The position numbers and the translations under genes are program-made. Shown here in pieces: positions 26,329 through 35,079 of a stretch of DNA of 64,000 bases (positions within the stretch are counted from its first letter, which is position 1; each line of letters opens with the position of its first letter). Below the pieces are notes generated by a model. That model was not told the DNA's origin. It made no database searches and saw only the letters and a program-made list of their open reading frames with translations. The DNA lies in NCBI RefSeq assembly GCF_023242365.1, contig NZ_JALLIX010000024.1:1-64000 (forward strand), written 5' to 3'. The stretch comes from Pseudomonas sp. MWU13-2100 (GTDB lineage Bacteria > Pseudomonadota > Gammaproteobacteria > Pseudomonadales > Pseudomonadaceae).

Positions 26329-26363
26329 GAGGGATCGGGAAGTGCCGGCAGCCCGACTCCCTC
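26329..26363 (+). promoter_or_regulatory. stem-loop before SagB-like gene
   Basis: GAGGGATCGGG (26329-26339) pairs with CCCGACTCCCTC (26352-26363), one bulged base, 12-nt loop. It sits between the 23-codon frame and the SagB-like gene and could act as an attenuator or mRNA-protecting structure. No T run follows. Confidence 0.45.
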
Positions 26364-26394
26364 TTGCTAGCCTTCCCCAAGAAGGTGGCACACC

Positions 26395-27482
26395 ATGCAT
26401 ATAAACCCGAACCTATTTATAATTGCTCGACCACCCAACCAGATCGTATGGAATTACAAGACACATACGCAGTACGAGCTAAATATTCATTATGCAAAAC
26501 GCCTGAGCGAACTTATTTACAACCCTAACTCATTTGACGCCGACGCTTCAATGGACGCAGAATTTCTTGCTTCCGGAATAATAAGCACATCAAAACAGAC
26601 CACCTCCACTTGGAAATGGGACGAGCTATCGAAAATATTTCACATTGGCACCAAAGATATCCCTTGCGAACATGAACCCCAAGATATTGAAGAATGGTCA
26701 GTGCACTATCTGGAGCATTGTAATGAAATACTGAAAAAGCCGGCACCCGACTTTCTCTCAGAGAAATGCTCTCCACTCGATTTAATCCCTCTGCCACCTC
26801 CCTTGTTGACAGGATCATTGGAGATGCCGCTAGCTCAAAGCCTGATCAGTAGAAAAACCTGTCGATCATTCACCGAAGATGAGATATGCCTAAGCCACGC
26901 CAGCACGCTGCTCTATCTCTCACTCGGTTACCTGAAAGAGCGAGAGCAGGATGCCGATGAGACAATTCCTGAGACGTTACGATCACGGCGCAGTAGCCCT
27001 TCCGGGGGGGGGCCTGAACGCATGCGATGGTTTTATCTATGCCCGTCGGATTAAAGGATTGAATCCTGGTATTTATCGCTATCATCCAGACCATCACGCA
27101 TTGAGTCTTGCTAGTCCGTTGCCGGCTAAACCTCTGGGCCTGCTCCTGGCGGGTCAGCACTTCATCAACACACTGCCTTTCGGTGTGTTCCTCACCTGTC
27201 GCTTTGACAAGTTGTGGTGGAAATATGAGCATTCGCGATGCCTATCGGATGGCCTACGTCGAAACAGGTCATATTTCCCAAACTTTCCAACTGATTGCCA
27301 CTGCACTTGGACTAAAAACCTGGCTGACCGGCGCTATGGCTGACGAGCGAATTGAAGATTTGCTAGGATTGAAAAATAGTCCTGAACAGGTCTTGTTCTT
27401 CGTAGGGTGCGGAAAGGGTGATGCAGAAGCTCACTGCGAAGAACTCCGTGCGCTGATCAAAGAACGGAGTGCTCAACATTGA
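26395..27482 (+). pseudogene. SagB-type (nitroreductase-like) dehydrogenase, two frameshifts
   Basis: Family of FMN dehydrogenases that oxidise azolines in thiazole/oxazole peptides and related molecules. The coding sequence changes frame twice. Frame 1 gives the N-terminus through RKTCRSFTEDEICL and RRSSPSGGG. At a run of nine G (27004-27012) the homology moves to frame 2 (LNACDGFIYARRIKGLNPGIYRYHPDHHAL ... FDKLWWKYEHSR). Near 27239-27241 it moves again to frame 3 (AYRMAYVETGHISQTFQLIATALGL ... GCGKGD). Removing one G and one base at ~27240 restores about 361 continuous codons. Ribosome-binding site AGGTGG upstream of ATG 26395. The rest of the operon is intact, so this could be recent inactivation, phase variation at the G tract, or sequence error. 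Confidence 0.82.
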
Positions 27483-28450
27483 AGCCCTCCAACCCCAACA
27501 CCATAAACAACACTCTCTGTTTTACCTTGGGAGACTGGAACAACAAAGCCTGTGTAAGAAACAAAAAAGGCAATTATTTTCTACCTCCCGAGCAGGAGCT
27601 CGGATTTGAACTAAAATGCAAATACTGGTTCCCTCCAACTTTTATGCCTTACCTACAACATCCGCTGCTCACAGACATAGACAAAAGAATCAAGCAAAAA
27701 CTCACGGCCAATCACTTGATTCACTTTCTAGACTACACAACCGTACTGGAACACAAAATCGTCAATCGCTCGGTAGAAACCATCATCCATGGAGGATTAT
27801 CAATCGACACACCCGAAGAAATGAGGTCGGCGGCCTTACAGCTCTACACTGACGAGGGCTATCATGCGCTTTTTTCTTATGAGATAGCCAAACAGGTAGC
27901 GGAATATTATGGAATTCAACACCTACAGAGCAAGCCACTACGAATCACCCTACTGCTTGAATTTATCGACAGTGTTGATATAGAACACAAAGCACTAGCA
28001 TGGCTCTTGATTGGCTTTGTGTCGGAGACAATCATCGCCAAAGAACTGCTCAAAGTCACCTGCCACACCATAGTTTCCAGTGTTTACACAATCCTAAGAC
28101 AGCATTTGGAAGATGAAGCTCAGCACAGTCGATTTTTTGCAGAAGTTTTTTACTATTTTTGGCAGAACATTGAGACGGACCAGCAACTACTTGCAGCAAA
28201 ACTACTCAAAGATATCATTTTTATTTTTTCAGAAATTGATAAACCGTGGCTGACGAAAAGTCTGTGCAGCACAGGTTTCTCTGCGGCTCAGGCCTGCGCC
28301 ATCATTCAGCCACTCCTCAATAAACCGGCAGCGATTCAACGCATCAGAGTCGGCGCCGCTCCCACCTTAATGGCCATGAAAAGAGCCGGTGTTTTCGATA
28401 ATAAATATAATAGACTCCATTTCAAGGAGGCGGGACTGATCGATGATTGA
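27479..28450 (+). CDS. AurF-type diiron N-oxygenase
   Basis: 323 aa. All seven iron ligands of the AurF/CmlI arylamine N-oxygenase family are in register: E91 (VLEHKIVN), E126 and H129 (DEGYH), E183 (VSETI), H209, E213 and H216 (HLEDEAQH), with the same spacing as AurF E101, E136/H139, E196, H223/E227/H230. Such enzymes oxidise amines to hydroxylamines, nitroso or nitro groups. The predicted start is TTG at 27479, overlapping the upstream TGA (TTGA) with GGAG about 10 nt before, which implies translational coupling to the SagB-like gene. AT-rich codon use unlike the flanking core genes suggests horizontal gain. Substrate unknown. Confidence 0.85.
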   Translation: MKPSNPNTINNTLCFTLGDWNNKACVRNKKGNYFLPPEQELGFELKCKYWFPPTFMPYLQHPLLTDIDKRIKQKLTANHLIHFLDYTTVLEHKIVNRSVETIIHGGLSIDTPEEMRSAALQLYTDEGYHALFSYEIAKQVAEYYGIQHLQSKPLRITLLLEFIDSVDIEHKALAWLLIGFVSETIIAKELLKVTCHTIVSSVYTILRQHLEDEAQHSRFFAEVFYYFWQNIETDQQLLAAKLLKDIIFIFSEIDKPWLTKSLCSTGFSAAQACAIIQPLLNKPAAIQRIRVGAAPTLMAMKRAGVFDNKYNRLHFKEAGLIDD

Positions 28451-29648
28451 GCCAAATCCAGTCACAAAGAAAAACAAAAAAACCTCGGCTATTGCGCTCT
28501 TGCTATCCATGGTACTGCTAGGGGTATTTCCAATTGATGTGCTACTTCCGTCTTTTCCTTCGCTATCATCTCATTTCAATCGCTCACCTGCCGACATTGC
28601 CCTATCCATTAGCCTGTTCGCCGTCGGAATATCCATCTCTCAGCTGTTCATTGGCCCACTATCCGATAAAGTAGGTCGAAAAAACCTCCTCCTGGTGGGT
28701 ATGGCAATATCCATGCTGGGGGCACTGGGGTGTGTGCTCGTCAGTGAATACAGTCTGTTTTTATTTTTTCGTTTGGTCCAAGCAGCCGGGTGCGGGTGTT
28801 TCGTACTGTCACAGGCCCTCGTCCAGGATCTATTCGAGGGTAAAGAACGAGATCGGTTACGTATTCTCATCGTTACTGCCAGCGGTGTTTTCATATCACT
28901 ATCGCCCTTGGCCGGTGCTACATTACAAAAGTGGCTGGACTGGTCAGGCAGTTTCTATATATTCACCATGGTTGCGGCTATGGTATTCATCAAAGCCTGC
29001 CTATTCCTAGAGGATACAATAGCGAAACAAAGCCCCTACCGCTCAATCTTCCAGGCCTATCGCAACATCTGCACAGATATGCAATTCCTTGTCTACTGGC
29101 TGATCGCTGCATTGGTTTTCACCTGCCATTTTTCGTTTATCGTTGTTTCGCCATTGATATTCATGGAGCTTCTGCAACTTTCCGAGTATGAGTTCTCATT
29201 AACGCTAGTGCTCTACGGCGCCGCCTATATCATAGGTGGTACCGTCGCGGGATACCTCAGTACCAGAATAACTGCCAACACCCAAATCTCGGTGGGTCTG
29301 TGCTTTATTTTTTGCGCTGGGATGATGCTATTTTACCTATCAAGTCGCTTCACCCTGTCGACTATCACGATATTGATACCGATGGTCATTTGCACTGCGG
29401 GTACAACTATCACTCGTCCAGCTGCAACCTCAAAAGCCATGGAGCGTTTCCCGGATCAAGCTGGCGCAAGCGCCTCGGCTGGTAACACGTTGATTTTCCT
29501 TTGCGGCGGACTGATCAGTGCGCTAGTCAATCTCAGCCCAATGGCACTGGAAGCTACGCTCGCCTGCTCATTCCTGCTCCTGAGTACGACGGGGCTTGGT
29601 CTGAACACGCTCATCCGGCGGCGCAGCCAACGACCGGCTTTAGAGTGA
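28443..29648 (+). CDS. Bcr/CflA-type MFS drug exporter
   Basis: 401 aa with 12 predicted membrane segments. The loop 2-3 motif GPLSDKVGRKNLLLVG and the Bcr/CflA-like start PIDVLLPSFPSLSSHF (TM1) and RLVQAAGCGCFVLSQALVQDLF (TM4) are visible. It overlaps the diiron oxygenase gene by 8 bp and follows an AAGGAGG site. By position it probably exports the product of the cluster, giving self-resistance; the substrate is not known. Confidence 0.87.
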   Translation: MIEPNPVTKKNKKTSAIALLLSMVLLGVFPIDVLLPSFPSLSSHFNRSPADIALSISLFAVGISISQLFIGPLSDKVGRKNLLLVGMAISMLGALGCVLVSEYSLFLFFRLVQAAGCGCFVLSQALVQDLFEGKERDRLRILIVTASGVFISLSPLAGATLQKWLDWSGSFYIFTMVAAMVFIKACLFLEDTIAKQSPYRSIFQAYRNICTDMQFLVYWLIAALVFTCHFSFIVVSPLIFMELLQLSEYEFSLTLVLYGAAYIIGGTVAGYLSTRITANTQISVGLCFIFCAGMMLFYLSSRFTLSTITILIPMVICTAGTTITRPAATSKAMERFPDQAGASASAGNTLIFLCGGLISALVNLSPMALEATLACSFLLLSTTGLGLNTLIRRRSQRPALE

Positions 29649-29908
29649 GAGGATCCCTATCATTATTCTTCACACTCCATAATCCCAGCCTCAATACCTG
29701 TGCCCATTCCTTCCCGCCGCCAGCGGTGTAGAATCGCGCTATTCATCGCCAGTCATCCCCCGGCGGGTTTATGAGCTCAGGCCCAGGCGCGCGGCGATCC
29801 CGCGAGGCCAACGGCAGCTTTCGGGCACCCGGCTATTTTCGGTGTGCGCCAGAGGCCCATAGAAGCTCACTTCCCTTTGTGTACCTGATTAGCCGCCCGG
29901 AGTGCTCC

Positions 29909-31756
29909 ATGCCTGATTACCGCTCGAAAACATCCACCCACGGCCGCAACATGGCCGGTGCCCGCGCCCTCTGGCGCGCCACGGGGATGAAAGACGCCGA
30001 CTTCAAGAAACCGATCATCGCCGTCGCCAACTCCTTCACCCAGTTCGTCCCCGGCCACGTCCACCTCAAGGACATGGGTCAACTGGTCGCCCGTGAAATC
30101 GAACGTGCCGGTGGCGTGGCCAAGGAATTCAACACCATCGCCGTGGATGACGGCATCGCCATGGGCCACGACGGCATGCTCTATTCGCTGCCGAGCCGCG
30201 AAATCATCGCCGACTCCGTCGAATACATGGTCAACGCCCACTGCGCCGACGCCATCGTCTGCATCTCCAACTGCGACAAGATCACCCCGGGCATGCTGAT
30301 GGCCGCCCTGCGCCTGAACATCCCGGTGATCTTCGTCTCCGGCGGCCCGATGGAAGCCGGCAAGACCAAACTGGCCGCCCACGGCCTCGACCTGGTGGAC
30401 GCCATGGTCATCGCCGCCGACTCCAGCGCCTCTGACGAGAAGGTTGCCGAGTACGAGCGCAGCGCCTGCCCGACCTGCGGCTCGTGCTCCGGCATGTTCA
30501 CCGCCAACTCGATGAACTGCCTCACCGAAGCCCTGGGCCTGGCCCTGCCGGGCAACGGTTCGGCCCTGGCGACCCACTCCGACCGCGAGCAACTGTTCCT
30601 CCAGGCCGGTCGTACCATCGTCGAGCTGTGCCAACGCTACTACGGCGACAACGATGATTCGGTGCTGCCGCGCAATATCGCCAATATCAAGGCGTTCGAA
30701 AACGCCATGACCCTGGACATCGCCATGGGCGGTTCCACCAACACCATCCTGCACCTGCTGGCCGCCGCCCAGGAAGCCGAGATCGCTTTCGACCTGCGCG
30801 ACATCGACCGCCTGTCCCGTCATGTACCGCAGTTGTGCAAGGTCGCGCCGAACATCCAGAAATACCATATGGAAGACGTGCACCGCGCCGGCGGGATCTT
30901 CAGCATCCTCGGCGAACTGGCCCGTGGCGGCCTGCTGCACACCGACCTGCCGACCGTGCACAGCAAGACCCTGGCCGAGGGTATCGCCAAGTGGGACATC
31001 ACCCAGACCAACGACGAAGCGGTGCACACCTTCTTCAAGGCCGGTCCCGCCGGTATCCCGACCCAGACCGCGTTCAGCCAGTCGACCCGTTGGGAAACCC
31101 TCGACGACGACCGTGAAAACGGCTGCATCCGCAGTGTCGAGCATGCCTATTCGAAAGAAGGCGGCTTGGCCGTGCTGTACGGCAATATCGCCCTGGACGG
31201 CTGCGTGGTGAAAACCGCCGGCGTCGACGAGTCGATCCACGTCTTCGAAGGCAACGCGAAGATCTTCGAAAGCCAGGACAGCGCCGTGCGCGGCATCCTC
31301 GCCGACGAAGTGCAGGCCGGTGACATCGTGATCATCCGTTACGAAGGTCCGAAAGGCGGTCCGGGCATGCAGGAAATGCTCTACCCGACGTCCTACCTGA
31401 AGTCCAAGGGCTTGGGCAAAGCCTGCGCCCTGCTGACCGACGGACGTTTCTCCGGCGGCACCTCGGGCCTGTCCATCGGCCACGCCTCGCCGGAAGCGGC
31501 TGCCGGTGGCGCGATCGGCTTGGTCCAGGACGGCGACAAAGTGCTGATCGACATTCCGAATCGTTCGATCAACCTGTTGGTCAGCGATGAGCTGCTGGCA
31601 GCACGTCGTGTGGAACAGGACAAGAAAGGTTGGAAACCGGTGGAAGTGCGACCACGCAAAGTGACCACCGCCTTGAAGGCTTACGCGTTGCTCGCCACCA
31701 GCGCCGACAAGGGTGCGGTACGCGACAAGGCGATGCTGGACAAGCTGGTGCCCTAA
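29909..31756 (+). CDS. ilvD: dihydroxy-acid dehydratase IlvD
   Basis: 615 aa. Dehydrates 2,3-dihydroxy-isovalerate and -methylvalerate in valine and isoleucine synthesis; Fe-S enzyme of the cytosol. Starts at MPDYRSKTSTHGRNMAGA; 46 upstream in-frame codons lack family similarity. Cluster and metal motifs: CISNCDKITPGM, CPTCGSCSGMFTANSMNC, and DGRFSGGTSGLSIGHASPEAAAGG near the end. A TAGAAT at 29729-29734 is a weak -10 candidate in the 260-bp leader. Confidence 0.97.
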   Translation: MPDYRSKTSTHGRNMAGARALWRATGMKDADFKKPIIAVANSFTQFVPGHVHLKDMGQLVAREIERAGGVAKEFNTIAVDDGIAMGHDGMLYSLPSREIIADSVEYMVNAHCADAIVCISNCDKITPGMLMAALRLNIPVIFVSGGPMEAGKTKLAAHGLDLVDAMVIAADSSASDEKVAEYERSACPTCGSCSGMFTANSMNCLTEALGLALPGNGSALATHSDREQLFLQAGRTIVELCQRYYGDNDDSVLPRNIANIKAFENAMTLDIAMGGSTNTILHLLAAAQEAEIAFDLRDIDRLSRHVPQLCKVAPNIQKYHMEDVHRAGGIFSILGELARGGLLHTDLPTVHSKTLAEGIAKWDITQTNDEAVHTFFKAGPAGIPTQTAFSQSTRWETLDDDRENGCIRSVEHAYSKEGGLAVLYGNIALDGCVVKTAGVDESIHVFEGNAKIFESQDSAVRGILADEVQAGDIVIIRYEGPKGGPGMQEMLYPTSYLKSKGLGKACALLTDGRFSGGTSGLSIGHASPEAAAGGAIGLVQDGDKVLIDIPNRSINLLVSDELLAARRVEQDKKGWKPVEVRPRKVTTALKAYALLATSADKGAVRDKAMLDKLVP

Positions 31757-31771
31757 CTACCCGGCACAGCA

Positions 31772-31799
31772 AAAAGCCCGACTGAATGGTCGGGCTTTT
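31772..31799 (+). terminator. rho-independent terminator of ilvD
   Basis: AAAAGCCCGAC-TGAATG-GTCGGGCTTTT, an 11-bp stem with flanking A and T runs, 15 bp after the ilvD stop. The A-rich left flank lets it also serve the converging minus-strand gene at 31823. Confidence 0.92.
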
Positions 31800-31822
31800 C
31801 ATTTATCCACCCACACGGCCAC

Positions 31823-32416
31823 TCAGACGAGCTCATACCAGTACACGGATATTTTTTTATTTAACGCATAACCATACTGCCTCTCGATTTTATGGTCATG
31901 GAGAAAGCAACTCAGGAACGCAATAAAGCTGTTCCACGCAACGAATGTGGCCTGACCATAATTGGGCTCAAAAAAACGTACCCGGCCGTCCTTCTCCTTG
32001 AACACAGCGCAAGCATGCCGGCCAATGGCCAATAACGCCCCCCCCTGGTGTGCCCTCAGGGCGTTACTGATCTCGATATAGGAAGGCCCCACGCCCTGGT
32101 TACACCCCAGGACACGCAGACCCGCCAGCGAAGCGGAGACCCTTGCCCATTCGGGAACAAACCTCGAAAACCCAGCCCGAAAGTCATGAAAGTTATCGTA
32201 TGCGCGCTGCAGGCCGTCAACAAACATCCAGGTCGGCTTCTGCTCTCTCACCGAGCCAAAATTGATTCCTTTGGCATGCAAGGCAATATAAGAAATACAA
32301 AGACCATAACAAACTCCATCCCGGGTCTCCAGAGCGAACTTGTTTATATAATCAACCTGATTCAGCGCCCCACACTTTCCACCAAACTGTTTTGCATATT
32401 TAAAAAACGGTTCCAT
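31823..32416 (-). CDS. YopT/C58-like cysteine protease domain protein A
   Basis: 197 aa, little more than the catalytic domain. Expected C58 triad positions: Cys36 in DGVCYGLCISY, His134 in GRHACAVFKE and the acid region RFFEPNYGQATF, where the usual Asp-Pro is Glu150-Pro. The paralogue at 32669 aligns along its length and keeps Asp. YopT/AvrPphB proteases are type III effectors or toxin domains that cleave host proteins. No signal peptide is visible and no hrp-box-like promoter was found. AT-rich, with a weak ribosome-binding site; likely horizontally gained. Activity uncertain because of the Asp-to-Glu change. Confidence 0.65.
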   Translation of the reverse strand: MEPFFKYAKQFGGKCGALNQVDYINKFALETRDGVCYGLCISYIALHAKGINFGSVREQKPTWMFVDGLQRAYDNFHDFRAGFSRFVPEWARVSASLAGLRVLGCNQGVGPSYIEISNALRAHQGGALLAIGRHACAVFKEKDGRVRFFEPNYGQATFVAWNSFIAFLSCFLHDHKIERQYGYALNKKISVYWYELV

Positions 32417-32668
32417 AACAAAGAAAACTCACTTTCCATAAAAACCAAATACCACACCACCAACACCCACTTCGCCAAACGAGGTGTCAGCCTCAACTAT
32501 AATTATAAATATTTTTTCTACACGGCCGATATAAACTAACGCTCATCATCACTCATGATGCTGACTCAAGGTGCCACCGCGTGAACGGTGAAAAAGAGAT
32601 TAATCCGAGGCGCACTGTCCGCCGTCGCTCCCACCTGCTTCGTAGGGATAGCCTGCATCCAGCCATTC

Positions 32669-33253
32669 CTAGTGCAAATGCATAGCCAGAACCTGCGCCC
32701 CAAATGGCATATCGTATTTTTTCTGAATATGTTGATCCTGAAGGAAAGCACTGATAAATGAAGAACACTTCTCTGCGGACTTGAAAGTAACCTGTCCATA
32801 AGTCGGATCAAAAAAACGTATCCAGCCTTGATTTTTTTCCTTGAACACCGCGCACGCATGATGACCGACGTGTAAAATGAAGGCCTTTCCCGGGGCTTTC
32901 ATTATGTCATTGGCGAGATTGATATAAGGCGCAACACTGGGATTCCAGCCCACTATTCTCCAGCCCGTTTTCAAGGCAACCAATTCAATCCCATGAGAAA
33001 CCAGCGGGGAAGCGCCAGGCCTATTGCCATATATCAGGATGCTTTGCAGTTCGTCAGCGCGGTGCCATAGGGGCGCCTGCTCCTTGGCCAGATGAAATTT
33101 TTCGCTATTTCGGCGCATTTCAAGATAGATAAAACACAGGGCGTGACAAACACCCCTTTTATTCTGGAGATTGTAACGCTCTATATATTCGTACTGTTTG
33201 AGCCTGCCACAAGTCCCATCAAAAAAATTCGCATACCTTGCAAAAACGCTCAT
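32669..33253 (-). CDS. YopT/C58-like cysteine protease domain protein B
   Basis: 194 aa from MSVFARYANFFDGTCG; this ATG has AGGGA 6 nt upstream and aligns with the start of the paralogue at 31823. Complete C58-type triad: Cys36 (RGVCHALCFIY), His132 (HHACAVFKEK) and Asp149 (RFFDPTYGQVTF). The two proteins differ mainly in the central region, so the duplication is old. No secretion signal, chaperone gene or adhesin is adjacent. Between the two genes, 32417-32668 is AT-rich with TATAATTATA on the minus strand at about 32497-32506, a possible promoter for protein A. Confidence 0.68.
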   Translation of the reverse strand: MSVFARYANFFDGTCGRLKQYEYIERYNLQNKRGVCHALCFIYLEMRRNSEKFHLAKEQAPLWHRADELQSILIYGNRPGASPLVSHGIELVALKTGWRIVGWNPSVAPYINLANDIMKAPGKAFILHVGHHACAVFKEKNQGWIRFFDPTYGQVTFKSAEKCSSFISAFLQDQHIQKKYDMPFGAQVLAMHLH

Positions 33254-33565
33254 CACCATTCCCTGATATAAATCGCAACCAAGATTATAATGAGCCGGCA
33301 AAATACGCCTCTATAAATTAACGCCCACAAAAAACCAAAGCTTCACATTTAACGCGGATACGCAAGCCAGAGGGTCAGGTTTTCCGCCAGGCCTTCCCCG
33401 GGCCCACTCACGTCAGCCATCTGCGCCCAAGCACTCGCGACTTATTCCAAAAACGCCAGTCACCATTCCATATCGTTATTAAATTCATATATATCAAGCT
33501 GTTAGGCTTACCGGCTGACAATTGCCGACTAGGGTAATTGGCACCTATCGTCTTTCGGAGCTTCA
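33254..33565. other. intergenic region between protease-like gene B and tcyP
   Basis: 312 bp divergent gap. The left two thirds is AT-rich with stop codons in all frames; it should hold the promoter of the protease-like gene (minus) and of tcyP (plus; CGGAG lies 8 nt before its ATG). No repeat, RNA gene or clear operator is visible to me. Confidence 0.5.
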
Positions 33566-34957
33566 ATGAATCTGCCGCTGATTCTCAACCTGCTGGCGTT
33601 CCTCGCCCTGCTGCTGGGCTTGGCCCAAACCCGCCACACCACCTTCAGCCTGGCGAAAAAAGTGCTGCTCGCCCTGGTCCTGGGGGTGATCTTCGGGGTC
33701 GCCCTGCACGGCATCTACGGTGCCGGCAATCCGGTGCTCAAGGCGTCCATCGGCTGGTTTGACCTGGTCGGCAACGGCTACGTGCAATTGCTGCAGATGA
33801 TCGTGATCCCGCTGGTGTTCGCCTCGATCCTCAGCGCCGTGGCCCGTCTGCACAACGCCACCTCCCTGGGCAAGATCAGCTTCCTGACCATTGGCACCTT
33901 GCTCTTCACCACGGCCATCGCCGCGCTGATCGGCATCGGCCTGACCAACCTGTTCGGCCTGACCGCCGAAGGTTTGGTCGCCGGCACCCAGGAATTGGCG
34001 CGTCTGCAAGTGATCCAGAGCGATTACGCGGGCAAGGTCGCCGACCTGAATGTGCCGCAGTTGCTGCTCTCGTTCATTCCGCAGAACCCCTTCGCGGACC
34101 TGGCGCGGGCCAAGCCGACCTCGATCATCAGCGTGGTGATCTTTGCCGCGTTCATGGGCGTAGCCGCGCTGCAACTGCTCAAGGATGACGCCGAGAAGGG
34201 CCAGAAGGTGGTGAATGCCATCGACACCCTGCAAGCCTGGGTCACGCGCCTGGTGCGCCTGGTGATGAAGCTCACGCCTTACGGCGTGCTGGCGCTGATG
34301 ACCAAGGTGGTCGCCGGCTCCAACCTGCAGGACATCATCAAGCTGGGCAGTTTCGTGGTGGTGTCGTATATCGGCCTGGGCCTGATGTTCGTGGTTCACG
34401 GGCTGCTGGTGTCACTGGCCGGGATCAACCCGCTGCGGTTCTTCCGCAAGATCTGGCCGGTGCTGACCTTTGCCTTCACCAGCCGCTCCAGCGCGGCGAG
34501 CATTCCGCTGAGCATTGAAGCCCAGACCCGGCGGTTGGGGATTCCCCAGTCGATTGCCAGCTTTGCCGCGTCGTTCGGCGCGACCATCGGTCAGAACGGG
34601 TGTGCCGGGCTGTATCCGGCGATGCTGGCGGTGATGGTTGCACCGACGGTGGGGATCAACCCGCTGGACCCGCTGTGGATTGCGACGTTGGTGGCGATTG
34701 TGACCTTGAGTTCGGCCGGGGTGGCCGGGGTCGGTGGCGGGGCGACGTTCGCCGCGCTGATCGTACTGCCGGCGATGGGCTTGCCAGTCTCGCTGGTGGC
34801 GCTGCTGATTTCCGTGGAGCCGTTGATCGATATGGGGCGCACGGCGCTGAACGTCAGCGGTTCGATCACCGCCGGGGCGATTACCAGCCAGATGATGCAG
34901 CAGACCGACAAGGCACTGCTGAAGGCTGAAGAGCATGGGGAGCTGGCGCAGGCTTGA
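33566..34957 (+). CDS. tcyP: L-cystine symporter TcyP (YdjN-like)
   Basis: 463 aa inner-membrane transporter of the dicarboxylate/amino acid:cation symporter family. Long near-identical stretches to E. coli YdjN/TcyP: GNGYVQLLQMIVIPLVFASI, AVARLHNATSLGKISFLTIG, LTFAFTSRSSAASIPL and ASFGATIGQNGCAGLYPAML. It imports cystine for sulfur nutrition and oxidative stress defence. Normal length; stands alone. Confidence 0.93.
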   Translation: MNLPLILNLLAFLALLLGLAQTRHTTFSLAKKVLLALVLGVIFGVALHGIYGAGNPVLKASIGWFDLVGNGYVQLLQMIVIPLVFASILSAVARLHNATSLGKISFLTIGTLLFTTAIAALIGIGLTNLFGLTAEGLVAGTQELARLQVIQSDYAGKVADLNVPQLLLSFIPQNPFADLARAKPTSIISVVIFAAFMGVAALQLLKDDAEKGQKVVNAIDTLQAWVTRLVRLVMKLTPYGVLALMTKVVAGSNLQDIIKLGSFVVVSYIGLGLMFVVHGLLVSLAGINPLRFFRKIWPVLTFAFTSRSSAASIPLSIEAQTRRLGIPQSIASFAASFGATIGQNGCAGLYPAMLAVMVAPTVGINPLDPLWIATLVAIVTLSSAGVAGVGGGATFAALIVLPAMGLPVSLVALLISVEPLIDMGRTALNVSGSITAGAITSQMMQQTDKALLKAEEHGELAQA

Positions 34958-34982
34958 GTCCTGCGGCGCCTGTTCCAATGCT

Positions 34983-35076
34983 TTCGCGGGCAAGCTCCGC
35001 TCCCACTTCGGTTCTGAGTCGTACCTGATTCTTGTGTACGACCCGGAACCTGTGGGAGCGGTGCTTGCCCGCGAAG
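34983..35076. repeat. inverted REP pair
   Basis: TTCGCGGGCAAGCTCCGCTC and GAGCGGTGCTTGCCCGCGAA face each other with an inner GTCGTAC/GTACGAC palindrome, in the convergent gap between tcyP and folA. Confidence 0.8.
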
Positions 35077-35079
35077 CTT

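Noticed and set aside
32553..32859. Two short minus-strand frames between and across the protease-like genes
   Set aside because: They overlap protein B out of frame or lie in AT-rich spacer, without ribosome-binding sites or motifs.
31823..33565. hrp-box promoter (GGAACC-N15/16-CCAC) upstream of the YopT-like genes
   Set aside because: The only GGAACC is inside the start of gene A coding sequence; no matching CCAC element at the right distance.
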